DNA of 7,582 nucleotides from Chitinophagaceae bacterium (GCA_025362915.1 JANYEU010000347.1:1-7582); one strand, 5' to 3'; positions 1 to 7,046 are shown, counted from the stretch's first letter. Notes: generated by a model not told the origin, from the sequence alone. A program made the numbers and translations.

Positions 1-5
1 AACTT

Positions 6-2174
6 CTAAATTTCAATCTTTTCAAGTCTTCCATATAAGAAATTTATTGGTCGAGTTACATTTCTTTCTTCAAACAGGACTGTATATTCGCCCTTAATCT
101 CATTTACTTCAATTATTCTCCCTTTATTTAGAATTGGATGATTTACATGATCTCCTACAGAAAATAGAACTAGATTTTTCCTTTTCTCAAGTAGGGCTAA
201 TTTTTCCTTTTCTCTTTCAAAGCTTTGTTTTGCTTCTTCAATGACTTCTTGCCTTAGTGTTCCTTTTCGAACATAAAATGCTTCATTTATCTCAAACAAA
301 AAACGAGATGGGTACTTATTTGAACCCGTATTGAAATTATAGCCTTCTGATTCAGTTATATAGAAACCTTTCTCTGCTCTAGTAATTGCTACATATGTCA
401 ATCGTCTTTCTTCCTCCAAAGCGGATGCTGTTCTTTCCGAGATTGACATAGCACTCGGTAAAATACCTTCTGAAAAGCCACTAAGGAAAACATAAGGAAA
501 TTCAAGCCCTTTAGAAGTATGAATAGTCATTAACTTAACCTTATCAATACTGCCATCTTTCAAATCCATATTTGTAAACAGAGAGATTTCCTGTAAATAT
601 TCTTCAAGACTAATGTTTTCACCACTTTCATTTTCCAAAAGAATGATAGAGTTTACAAATTCTTTTATATTATTGAGCCTGTCTTCATCACCGTCTGCTC
701 TTATTACTTTTGTTAAACCACTTTTATCCAAAATATCCTTCACTAAATCAGAAATAGACTTTATCCTCTTTAATATTTTGAGTTCATCTATTAACTTAAT
801 GAACTCTAAAGCTCCAGAACGAATTAGCTCGGGTTGATTTATATTTTCAATTAGAGCATTAAATAATGAAGCGTTTGACAGTTCTGCATATTTGGAGACA
901 TTTTCTATGAATTTTCTTCCTAATCCTCTAGTTGGTAAATTAATTACTTGAAGAAAGGAAAAATCATCACCAAACTCTAATAGACGTAGATACGCAAGAA
1001 TATCTTTAATCTCTCTTCTTTCAAAAAAACGGATTCCTCCATATATTGTATAAGGTATATTCTCTTTAATTAATGCTTGTTCTATGCTTCTTGAAACATG
1101 GTTAGCTCTATATAGAATTGCCGCATCCGAATACTTAGCATTCTTTTCTTTAACTAATTCTTTAATTTCATTTACCACCCATAAAGATTCTTCTGTCTCT
1201 GTACTGCCATGGAAATGTACAACATCAACACCTTGTACATTTTCTGTAAACATATCTTTATCTACCCTTATTGTATTTCTTTTGATAATATGATTACCTA
1301 GATTTAAAATATTAGGCGTTGAACGATAATTTTGATTCATTATTATCGTTTTTGTATCTGGAAAATATTTATCAAAGTCAACAAGAATCTTAGGTGTTGC
1401 TCCCCTCCATTCATATATAGTTTGGTCTGGGTCACCGACAATGAAAAGGTTTTTATTTATTTGGGATAACATTTCTATAAAAGAAAATTGCTTCTCCGAA
1501 CTATCTTGTACCTCATCAACTTGAATATAACAAATTCTTTTCTGCCATTTAACAAGAACATCTTCATGCTTTTTAAAAATGTAAATTGCATAATTCATAA
1601 GGTCATCAAAATCTAAAGCAAAATTTCGTTGTTGCTTCTCAATGTACCGCTGAAATATTCTATCCATTTCATTCTGGCCCTTATCTTTCCTTCCTTCTAA
1701 AATATATTCTAAATATTCCAAAGAACTTTTACGCACTGTAATTTCTCGTAAAGCCGTTTTGAAAGATAAGTCCTTTGATGTTAAGTTTAGTTCGGCAAAT
1801 ACTTCTCGTAGAATAGTTTTTTGATCTTCTACATCCATTATTATAAAACTCTTTGGATATAGAATCTTATTTATATCTTCTCTTAATACTCTTACACAGA
1901 AGCCGTGGTAAGTAGATATAAGACTTACATCAGCGTTGTCACCAATAAGTGCTTTTACCCTCTTTCTCATTTCCTCTGCTGCTTTATTTGTGAATGTCAC
2001 ACACAAGATATTAGAAGAACTAACTCCCAATTCTTCAACAATATAAGCAAACCTTGATGTAAGGGCTTTGGTTTTACCTGAACCTGCACCAGCTATAACT
2101 CTTACATACCCTTCGGTTGTTTTTACAGCATCAATTTGTTGTTCGTTTAAGTTGTTAAGTAGTCTATTTGTCAT
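6..2174 (-). CDS. UvrD/PcrA-type superfamily 1 DNA helicase
   Basis: ATP-dependent 3'-5' DNA helicase of the UvrD/Rep/PcrA family, acting on DNA in repair and replication-conflict resolution. In order, counting from the ATG at 2174 (722 aa): Q-motif (NEQQ), Walker A AGAGSGKT (28-35), motif Ia TFTNKAA (60-66), DFDD (188-191), Walker B DEVQD (220-224), motif III GDPDQTIYEWRGA (247-259), motif IV NQNYRST (280-286), YGGIRFFERREIKD (from 378), motif V TIHTSKGLEFP (550-560) and motif VI VAITRA (595-600). The last ~50 residues (VGDHVNHP...GRIIEV...YTVLF...LEKI) resemble the Tudor-like tail of PcrA, which contacts RNA polymerase. All catalytic motifs are present and length is normal. The frame extends five codons upstream to a TTG, but the ATG gives the usual family N-terminus. 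It lies 44 bp after polA with no terminator between, so co-transcription is possible. Sampled stretches are about 30% GC, against about 44% for polA. The family is certain; whether this is the housekeeping UvrD or an extra paralogue is not. Confidence 0.95.
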   Translation of the reverse strand: MTNRLLNNLNEQQIDAVKTTEGYVRVIAGAGSGKTKALTSRFAYIVEELGVSSSNILCVTFTNKAAEEMRKRVKALIGDNADVSLISTYHGFCVRVLREDINKILYPKSFIIMDVEDQKTILREVFAELNLTSKDLSFKTALREITVRKSSLEYLEYILEGRKDKGQNEMDRIFQRYIEKQQRNFALDFDDLMNYAIYIFKKHEDVLVKWQKRICYIQVDEVQDSSEKQFSFIEMLSQINKNLFIVGDPDQTIYEWRGATPKILVDFDKYFPDTKTIIMNQNYRSTPNILNLGNHIIKRNTIRVDKDMFTENVQGVDVVHFHGSTETEESLWVVNEIKELVKEKNAKYSDAAILYRANHVSRSIEQALIKENIPYTIYGGIRFFERREIKDILAYLRLLEFGDDFSFLQVINLPTRGLGRKFIENVSKYAELSNASLFNALIENINQPELIRSGALEFIKLIDELKILKRIKSISDLVKDILDKSGLTKVIRADGDEDRLNNIKEFVNSIILLENESGENISLEEYLQEISLFTNMDLKDGSIDKVKLMTIHTSKGLEFPYVFLSGFSEGILPSAMSISERTASALEEERRLTYVAITRAEKGFYITESEGYNFNTGSNKYPSRFLFEINEAFYVRKGTLRQEVIEEAKQSFEREKEKLALLEKRKNLVLFSVGDHVNHPILNKGRIIEVNEIKGEYTVLFEERNVTRPINFLYGRLEKIEI

Positions 2175-2218
2175 TAAAATGGATTGCAATTTATTGAATT
2201 AGCCATAACCGAAATTGA

Positions 2219-5110
2219 TTAATGCGCCCCCAACCAGTTCTCGCCCACGCCCACTTCCGCTTCTACAGGTACACCATTGGGGAGTATCAATGCAGATTTC
2301 ATGCCTTCCAGTATCAATGGTTTTAATATGTCTATCTCTTCCTTTACGGCATCAAATACCAATTCATCGTGTACCTGCAATATCATCTTCGATTGTAGTT
2401 TCTGTTCCTTTATGGCTGCATGTATTTTTATCATTGCCAGTTTTATCATATCGGCAGCAGTGCCTTGAATCGGACTGTTTACGGCATTGCGTTCTGCATA
2501 CCCACGCACGGTAAAATTGCTTGATGTAATATCCCGCAGCCAGCGTTTCCGTCCCAATAAGGTTTCTACATAACCATTCTCTTGGGCAAACTTTACAATA
2601 TCTGTCATGTAGGTCGTTATCCCTACAAATTCTTTCTTGTAATTGTCTATTATTTCCTTCGCTTCCTTGTTAGTAATCCCTATATTATTTGCCAAACCAA
2701 ATACACCTTGCCCATAGATGATACCAAAGTTTACACTCTTGGCCTTGTAACGCATCTCTTTGGTAACCTCACTTTCATCAATGCCATACACTTTTGCAGC
2801 AGTAGCAGTATGAATGTCTTTCCCTTGGCGGAATGCTTCGCACATATTGGGATCTCCACTGATGGCGGCGACTATGCGTAGTTCTATCTGAGAATAATCG
2901 GCACTCACTAGGATATGATTACTATCTCTTGGTATAAAAGCTTTTCTTATTTCCCTGCCTCGCTCTGAACGGATGGGTATGTTTTGCAAGTTGGGGTTGT
3001 TGCTACTAAGCCTACCCGTAACTGCCACCGCTTGTGCATAGCTGGTATGTACCCTGCCCGTTTTATTGTTTGTCATCAGTGGAAGTGCATCCACATACGT
3101 GCTTTTTAGCTTGGTCAATTGTCTGAATCCGAGTATATCTGCCACTATCTTGTTTTGGTGGGATAATTTTTGCAACACATCTTCGCCAGTGGCATATTGT
3201 CCTGTCTTTGTTTTCTTGGCTTTAGGATCTAGTTGCAGTTTATCAAATAACACCTCTCCCAATTGTTTAGGAGATGCCAGATTGAACCGTACGCCCGCTT
3301 GGGCATACACATTGTTCTCAAATATCTTGGCTTCCTTTTCTAGCTCTACGCTGTAATCATTCAGAAAGTCATTGTCTATTCGTACGCCTTCAAACTCCAT
3401 ATCGGTCAATACTTTTACCAATGGATTCTCCGCTTCCTCCAATACCCTTCCTACCTCTTTTGACTTGACCAATGGTACAAATACGTTCTTTAGTTGTAGG
3501 GTAATGTCGGCATCCTCGGCAGCATATTCTTTCACTTTTTCTATCTCCACGTCCCGCATCGTGCCTTGTCCCTTTCCTTTCTTGCCAATCAGTTCATCTA
3601 TGTGTACAGGCTCGTAATTAAGGTATTGATTACTCAACAAATCCATGCTACGCCTGCCTTCTGGTTCTATTACATAGTGCGCAAGCATCGTATCGTAGAT
3701 GTTGCCTTTCAGTTCAAAGCCATACCATTTAAGCATCAGTAAATCATATTTAATGTTTTGTCCAATCCAAAGAATATTCTCCTTATCAAACAAAGGTTTT
3801 AATTGTGAAAGTATGGCAGTAGTTGCATCCCTATCCGCAGGGCAGGGGATATAGTATCCTTCTCCTTTTTTGATGGAAAAACTAAGCCCTACCAAGTCGG
3901 CTATATTGGCATCAATGTGGGTGGTTTCACTATCAAAGCAAATCTCGCTTGCCGCTTGAAGTTTTGTAATCAATGTTTCTATCTTTTCTGCTGAATCAAT
4001 CAACTCATAATTGTGCGGGGTTGTATTGATGTTGGCAACGCCTTCTATCACGTCTACTTCCTCTATGGTAATGGAATAGGTGTCTACAGGTATGGGTTGA
4101 TCGAAAACACTTCCAAAGAGTCCAATGCCTTGTTCCACTTTAGGGGCAGGCGGCGGCGGTGCGGGCGCATCAAAAAGATTTCCTTGGTTGCTGAAAACTT
4201 TATTAGATGAAGTGGTTTTTGCAGTGGGAGCAGTAATTGCCTGACCCAACAACCTGATAGCCATTGTCCTGAATTCCAGCTCTGCAAATACTTCTTGCAA
4301 GGCTTCTTTGTTCCATTCTTTCTGCCTGAAGTTCTCTTCATGAAACTCTACAGGCACATTGGTAATAATGGTTGCCAGCTTTTTACTCATGATAGCGTTT
4401 TCTTTTCCTGCCCTCACTTTCTCGCCCAAAGAGCCCTTTATGTTATCGGCATTTTCCAGTACGCCTTCCAGTGTATCGTATTCTTTCAATAGTTTGGCAG
4501 CGGTTTTTTCGCCTACACCTTTTATTCCGGGTATGTTATCTACGGCATCGCCCATCAGTCCCAAAATATCTATTACCTGATCCACCCTTTCTATGTTCCA
4601 TTTTTCACAAACCTCTTTCGGTCCCATTATCTCTACATCACCGCCCTGGTAACCTGGCTTGTAAATATTGATGCCATCACGTACCAACTGACCATAATCC
4701 TTATCGGGCGTAACCATGAAAACTTCATAGCCAGCATCATGTGCTTCCCAAGCAAGTGTACCAATTACATCATCTGCCTCATAACCTTTCACGCCAATAA
4801 CAGGAATGTTGAATGCCTCCACAATTCTTTTTATATCAGGAATAGCCAATATCAAATCCTCCGGCGCATCCTGTCTGTTGGCTTTATAATCGGCAAAGTC
4901 TATATGACGTTCTGTAGGACCTTCCATATCAAAACAAACGGCAAGGTGGGTGGGCTTTTCCTTAATCATCAAATCAACCAATGCATTGGTAAAACCAAAC
5001 TGCGCATTGGTATTGCGCCCCTTGGTGGTGATACGGGGACTACGGATAAGTGCATAATACGCACGGAAGATGAGGGCAAAGGCATCGAGTAGAAAAAGTT
5101 TCTTTTGCAT
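2219..5110 (-). CDS. polA: DNA polymerase I, with 5'-3' and 3'-5' exonuclease domains
   Basis: Cytoplasmic repair and Okazaki-fragment polymerase, 963 aa (E. coli Pol I is 928). The 5'-3' flap nuclease domain (about 1-290) has its metal ligands: D9, D61, EADD (111-114), TPDKD (134-138), D188 and D191, plus the helix-hairpin-helix GIKGVGEKTAAKLL. A proline-rich linker (about 292-345) follows. The proofreading domain (about 365-545) keeps all key residues: FDSET (D393, E395), QNIKYD (D456) and YAAED (Y529, D533), so it should be active, unlike in Taq. The polymerase domain has SSNNPNLQNIP, motif A DYSQIELRI (D738), motif B KSVNFGIIYG (K791, F795, Y799) and motif C VHDE (D915). The start MQKKLFLLDAFALIFRAYYAL is the classic N-terminus and no alternative is needed. 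No Shine-Dalgarno sequence precedes it. It is divergent from the membrane-protein gene at 5451, and a helicase gene follows on the same strand. Confidence 0.99.
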   Translation of the reverse strand: MQKKLFLLDAFALIFRAYYALIRSPRITTKGRNTNAQFGFTNALVDLMIKEKPTHLAVCFDMEGPTERHIDFADYKANRQDAPEDLILAIPDIKRIVEAFNIPVIGVKGYEADDVIGTLAWEAHDAGYEVFMVTPDKDYGQLVRDGINIYKPGYQGGDVEIMGPKEVCEKWNIERVDQVIDILGLMGDAVDNIPGIKGVGEKTAAKLLKEYDTLEGVLENADNIKGSLGEKVRAGKENAIMSKKLATIITNVPVEFHEENFRQKEWNKEALQEVFAELEFRTMAIRLLGQAITAPTAKTTSSNKVFSNQGNLFDAPAPPPPAPKVEQGIGLFGSVFDQPIPVDTYSITIEEVDVIEGVANINTTPHNYELIDSAEKIETLITKLQAASEICFDSETTHIDANIADLVGLSFSIKKGEGYYIPCPADRDATTAILSQLKPLFDKENILWIGQNIKYDLLMLKWYGFELKGNIYDTMLAHYVIEPEGRRSMDLLSNQYLNYEPVHIDELIGKKGKGQGTMRDVEIEKVKEYAAEDADITLQLKNVFVPLVKSKEVGRVLEEAENPLVKVLTDMEFEGVRIDNDFLNDYSVELEKEAKIFENNVYAQAGVRFNLASPKQLGEVLFDKLQLDPKAKKTKTGQYATGEDVLQKLSHQNKIVADILGFRQLTKLKSTYVDALPLMTNNKTGRVHTSYAQAVAVTGRLSSNNPNLQNIPIRSERGREIRKAFIPRDSNHILVSADYSQIELRIVAAISGDPNMCEAFRQGKDIHTATAAKVYGIDESEVTKEMRYKAKSVNFGIIYGQGVFGLANNIGITNKEAKEIIDNYKKEFVGITTYMTDIVKFAQENGYVETLLGRKRWLRDITSSNFTVRGYAERNAVNSPIQGTAADMIKLAMIKIHAAIKEQKLQSKMILQVHDELVFDAVKEEIDILKPLILEGMKSALILPNGVPVEAEVGVGENWLGAH
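4172..4186 (-). other. Candidate sliding-clamp-binding pentapeptide in the Pol I linker
   Basis: Residues 309-313 of Pol I read QGNLF, close to the bacterial beta-clamp-binding consensus QL(S/D)LF. The site lies in the flexible linker between the two exonuclease domains, just before a proline run (APAPPPPAP, 315-323). A disordered linker is a typical place for such a motif. Binding itself is inferred, and short motifs of this kind also occur by chance. Confidence 0.35.
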
Positions 5111-5128
5111 CGGGCTAAGGTAAGGATT

Positions 5129-5160
5129 GGAAAATAAGGCAGGCGGATTTTTTTATCAAA
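5129..5160 (-). promoter_or_regulatory. Possible polA promoter (Bacteroidota type)
   Basis: On the minus strand, TTTG (5157-5160) is followed after 20 nt by TATTTTCC (5129-5136). This fits the -33 TTTG / -7 TAnnTTTG pattern of the Bacteroidota primary sigma factor with the right spacing, but the last two bases of the -7 element do not match. It would give a leader of only about 10-15 nt before the polA ATG. Confidence 0.3.
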
Positions 5161-5212
5161 CCGTTGTATCCCCATGGTAAAAACCTACGGAGCGGAACTT
5201 TTTTGGTGCTTA

Positions 5213-5303
5213 AAAGTTCACTCTTCATGGTTTGGCGCTCAAACCATGAAGAGTTGGGTTTAAAATGGGCATTTTGAACGTTAAACCATGAAGAGTGAGG
5301 TTT
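5213..5303. repeat. Three-copy palindromic/direct repeat cluster upstream of polA
   Basis: A ~21-nt unit with the core aaaccatgaagagt occurs three times: inverted at 5213-5233, direct at 5241-5261 and direct at 5283-5303. The first two form a perfect 15-bp stem (5220-5234 with 5240-5254) around a 5-nt loop, gcgct. The first and third share 16 exact bases (5218-5233 with 5283-5298) and could form an alternative, larger hairpin. The two direct copies start 42 bp apart, about four helical turns, and differ at 2 of 21 positions. A further 7-bp stem (5257-5263 with 5281-5287) sits between them. There is no T-tract to suggest a terminator, and the region is divergent, so a terminator is not expected. 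Function unknown. Confidence 0.9.
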
Positions 5304-5347
5304 TGAGTTGATAGCTTTCGGGTTGATGTGCCATAAAACATGTCGGG

Positions 5348-5356
5348 TTATCCACA
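5348..5356 (+). promoter_or_regulatory. DnaA-box consensus match (TTATCCACA)
   Basis: This is an exact copy of the strong E. coli DnaA-box consensus TTATCCACA, and I found no other in the window. A weaker 7-of-9 match to TTATNCACA (AAATGCACA, 5377-5385) lies 29 bp away in the same orientation. Whether DnaA binds here is inferred. A 9-mer can occur by chance, roughly one in a few hundred for a region this size. Confidence 0.4.
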
Positions 5357-5391
5357 ATTGTTTGTTGAAATAGCGGAAATGCACAATTGTT
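5353..5391. repeat. Pair of CACAATTGTT direct repeats, each with a palindromic core
   Basis: CACAATTGTT occurs at 5353-5362 and 5382-5391, 29 bp apart. Each contains the perfect palindrome ACAATTGT. Extended to AT(C/G)CACAATTGTT the pair matches at 12 of 13 positions (5350-5362 and 5379-5391). The elements lie 60-100 bp upstream of the start codon at 5451, a plausible place for an operator pair. The first overlaps the DnaA-box match, so the two readings compete. Confidence 0.4.
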
Positions 5392-5450
5392 AAATGATGC
5401 AAAAATTTATTATTTCGTTAATCTTGCAATAGTTAGTTTAAATAATAATT

Positions 5451-6101
5451 ATGGAAAAGAATTTAGAACAAAGCAGCAGATTAATAAGCCTAAGCGGGTT
5501 TAGTGGAATATCTGTAGGAGTTTGCGGCTTGGTTGGTACATATATAGCGCACAGATTGGTAACAAATGAAACGAGAAGCGACAAGGATATGCTCTCCATA
5601 GTGAGTGGATTTGATTCCTACAATGCAACCATTCACAATTTTGTAGGGGAGAATTTAATCTTTCTGGCCATTTTTACGGTGCTCTTTGCCATTTTATTTT
5701 CGTTTTATTTTACAACTGCCCGTAGCAGGCAAAATAAATTTCCTATATGGGATAAAGCGGTAAAGCAACAACTATCTGTAATAAGTTTGCCAATAATAGT
5801 TGGGGGGATATTTATATTGAGGCTTATTGGCACTGCTAATTTTGGGTTTATTATTCCTACAGCATTAATTTTTTATTCTTTTATGTTGATACAGGTCAGC
5901 AAATACACCATTGGTGATGTATTATTTCTTGGCTATGCATTCCTGGCACTTGGCATTGTAAACCTATGGATGCAAAGTAATGGTGTATTGTTTTTTGCCA
6001 TAGGGTTCGGTTTCCTTCATATTATTTATGGAGCACTCACTTATTTTTTATACGAACGGCACAACATTAAATCTATCCGTAGCCAAAAAGGAAAATGGTA
6101 G
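5451..6101 (+). CDS. Six-helix integral membrane protein, function unknown
   Basis: I do not recognise a family with a known function. The 216-aa protein has about six hydrophobic segments: roughly residues 13-34, 67-88, 107-127, 130-150, 153-173 and 177-200. A ~32-residue polar loop with several charged residues (about 35-66) separates helices 1 and 2. The short N-terminus (MEKNLEQSSR) is polar and there is no cleavable signal peptide. The C-terminus is basic (ERHNIKSIRSQKGKW), which by the positive-inside rule suggests a cytoplasmic tail. No catalytic motif, metal site or transporter signature is visible. The ATG at 5451 follows an A/T-rich stretch without a Shine-Dalgarno sequence, as is common in Bacteroidota. 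The gene is divergent from polA and ends in a strong terminator, so it is probably a single-gene transcript. A sensory or stress-related membrane role is possible but not supported by any specific residue. Confidence 0.85.
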   Translation: MEKNLEQSSRLISLSGFSGISVGVCGLVGTYIAHRLVTNETRSDKDMLSIVSGFDSYNATIHNFVGENLIFLAIFTVLFAILFSFYFTTARSRQNKFPIWDKAVKQQLSVISLPIIVGGIFILRLIGTANFGFIIPTALIFYSFMLIQVSKYTIGDVLFLGYAFLALGIVNLWMQSNGVLFFAIGFGFLHIIYGALTYFLYERHNIKSIRSQKGKW

Positions 6102-6179
6102 TATTGGTAGGAGAATATTGAACTGTAAATCACGCTTAAAATAAATAATTAGAAGGTATTGCTTATTTGGTTACCTTAC

Positions 6180-6222
6180 ACTGCTTGCCGTGGCTATTTT
6201 GCCAGGCAAGCAGTTTTTATTT
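6180..6222 (+). terminator. Rho-independent terminator after the membrane-protein gene
   Basis: ACTGCTTGCC (6180-6189) pairs perfectly with GGCAAGCAGT (6205-6214). After a one-base bulge (6190), TGGC (6191-6194) pairs with GCCA (6201-6204) around a 6-nt loop. TTTTTATTT follows (6214-6222). This is a strong one-directional terminator about 80 bp after the stop codon and only 26 bp before the next start codon. Confidence 0.9.
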
Positions 6223-6248
6223 ACCATAAATAGCAGGATTAACCGCAC

Positions 6249-6896
6249 ATGGAACAGTTAAAAAAAGGTACAATAATCATTGCCGATGCAGACATTGCGT
6301 TTGCCAATTCCCTAGAGATAATTTTAAACCAAGCCAACTACACGGTTATAGATAAAATATCCAACAGAAAGAAACTGGTAAATAATCTTCTAGAACTAAA
6401 TGCAGATATTATTATTATAGATTATAACCTATCTAAAGAAGTGGAAGGGGATGCAATAATGGAGATACGCCGAAAGTATCCTTTACAAAAACTATTAATG
6501 CTTACTTATTTTGCCAACCTGGATGTTTTCGAGTTTTGTATGCAATATAGTGTAAATGGCTTTCAGTCGAAGGATTACAGTACCGAGGAGTTGCTTGATG
6601 CATTGGATATAATAATGAAAGGTGGTTTTGCGTTGCCAATGCCCCATAAATCCGAAGCAGAAATAAATGCCGAAAAGCCACCAATACTAAACGCCATGGG
6701 AAGAAAACTAAAACTTACCCTTAGAGAGATGCAGATAATAAAATACCTGATAGATGGTCATACCAACAAAAAAATAGCATCTGAATTATATCGTACTGAA
6801 ACAGACATTGATGATTACTGCACAAGCATATTAGAAAAAGTGGGCTTAACCCAAATATCCCAATTGGTAGCTTTTGGTGCCAATACCTTGTTTTAA
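6249..6896 (+). CDS. NarL/FixJ-type response regulator with a divergent HTH
   Basis: Two-component response regulator, 215 aa, the normal length for this class. The receiver domain (about 6-125) has all expected residues: acidic pair D13/D15, phospho-acceptor D58 (in IIIIDYNL), switch T86 (MLTYF) and K108 (FQSKDYS), so phosphorylation by a histidine kinase is expected. After a linker (about 126-152) comes a LuxR-type helix-turn-helix (about 155-210): LTLREMQIIKYLIDGHTNKKIASEL matches the family well. The recognition helix does not: the usual TVKxH stretch is D186-I-D-D-Y190, acidic and lacking the conserved Thr and His. DNA binding may therefore be altered or lost. No partner kinase lies in the window, so it looks like an orphan here. 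It begins 26 bp after the upstream terminator, with only a weak AGGA (6235-6238) as a possible ribosome site. Confidence 0.92.
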   Translation: MEQLKKGTIIIADADIAFANSLEIILNQANYTVIDKISNRKKLVNNLLELNADIIIIDYNLSKEVEGDAIMEIRRKYPLQKLLMLTYFANLDVFEFCMQYSVNGFQSKDYSTEELLDALDIIMKGGFALPMPHKSEAEINAEKPPILNAMGRKLKLTLREMQIIKYLIDGHTNKKIASELYRTETDIDDYCTSILEKVGLTQISQLVAFGANTLF

Positions 6897-6914
6897 TTTG
6901 TTCGGTTTATACTG

Positions 6915-6963
6915 AAACAAAAAGTGCTTGTAAATGAATATCATTTGCCAGCACTTTTTGTTT
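6915..6963. terminator. Bidirectional hairpin terminator between convergent genes
   Basis: A perfect 14-bp stem (6915-6928 with 6950-6963; AAACAAAAAGTGCT with its complement) continues, after one mismatch and two weaker pairs, into six more pairs (6932-6937 with 6941-6946) closed by a 3-nt loop. A-rich and T-rich arms give a U-tract in both directions. It sits 18 bp past the response-regulator stop and 17 bp past the downstream TAA (6981-6983) of the AHSA1-like reading frame, so it can serve both genes. Confidence 0.9.
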
Positions 6964-6980
6964 ATTTGCACAATTAGGCT

Positions 6981-7046
6981 TTACTTTTTTTTCTGCGGTT
7001 CCCCTTTGTTTTCTGTTATCAGTTTAAATAAACTATCTTTTACATA
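6981..7046 (-). pseudogene. Cut-off C-terminal tail of the AHSA1-like gene
   Basis: Reading on in the same frame past the TAA at 7047-7049 gives 21 codons beginning YVKDSLFKLITENKGEPQ and ending in three lysines, then TAA (6981-6983). This matches what AHSA1-like proteins normally have at their C-terminus: an amphipathic helix of the type YxxxSLxxLIxxGKGxP. The tail ends 17 bp before the shared terminator. With it the gene would be 149 codons including the final stop, typical for the family. It is evidently the original 3' end of the gene at 7047-7427, separated by a single nonsense codon. Confidence 0.85.

Larger units (their letters stand above)
5111..5450. other. Divergent intergenic region between polA and the membrane-protein gene
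   Basis: These 340 bp must contain promoters for both flanking genes. From left to right: a possible polA promoter (5129-5160), a cluster of three repeat copies (5213-5303), an exact DnaA-box match (5348-5356), two CACAATTGTT elements (5353-5391), and an A/T-rich leader (about 5392-5450) before the ATG at 5451. In that leader TAATCTTG (5419-5426) resembles the Bacteroidota -7 element TAnnTTTG, but no -33 element sits at the right distance. A minus-strand frame of 95 codons crosses the region, but it resembles no known protein and contains the repeats, so it is probably not a gene. Confidence 0.7.

Noticed and set aside
2175..2189. TTG start five codons upstream of the helicase ATG
   Set aside because: The extra residues are not part of the family N-terminus and the ATG at 2174 directly begins the usual sequence.
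4739..5092. Plus-strand 117-codon frame inside polA
   Set aside because: It is antisense to the highly conserved nuclease domain of Pol I, with no recognisable domain; it is a shadow of that coding frame. The other frames inside polA and the helicase were rejected for the same reason.
6..5110. Gabija-like or other defence locus built on the UvrD helicase
   Set aside because: GajB is shorter, lacks the PcrA-like C-terminal domain and follows an OLD-family nuclease gene; here polA precedes the helicase and the left neighbour is not visible.
5213..5303. CRISPR array
   Set aside because: Only three copies, one inverted, with unequal spacing and no cas genes nearby.
5115..5402. Minus-strand 95-codon frame across the polA upstream region
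   Set aside because: It resembles no protein, has repeated SSWF stretches only because it reads the DNA repeats, and would cover the expected polA promoter.
5341..5450. Replication origin
   Set aside because: Only one exact DnaA box and one weak one are present; a usual oriC has a cluster. Kept as a lower-level finding instead.
6099..6106. TAGTATTG as a -7 promoter element for the response regulator
   Set aside because: It matches TAnnTTTG at all but one position, but there is no -33 element at the right distance and the strong terminator lies between it and the gene.
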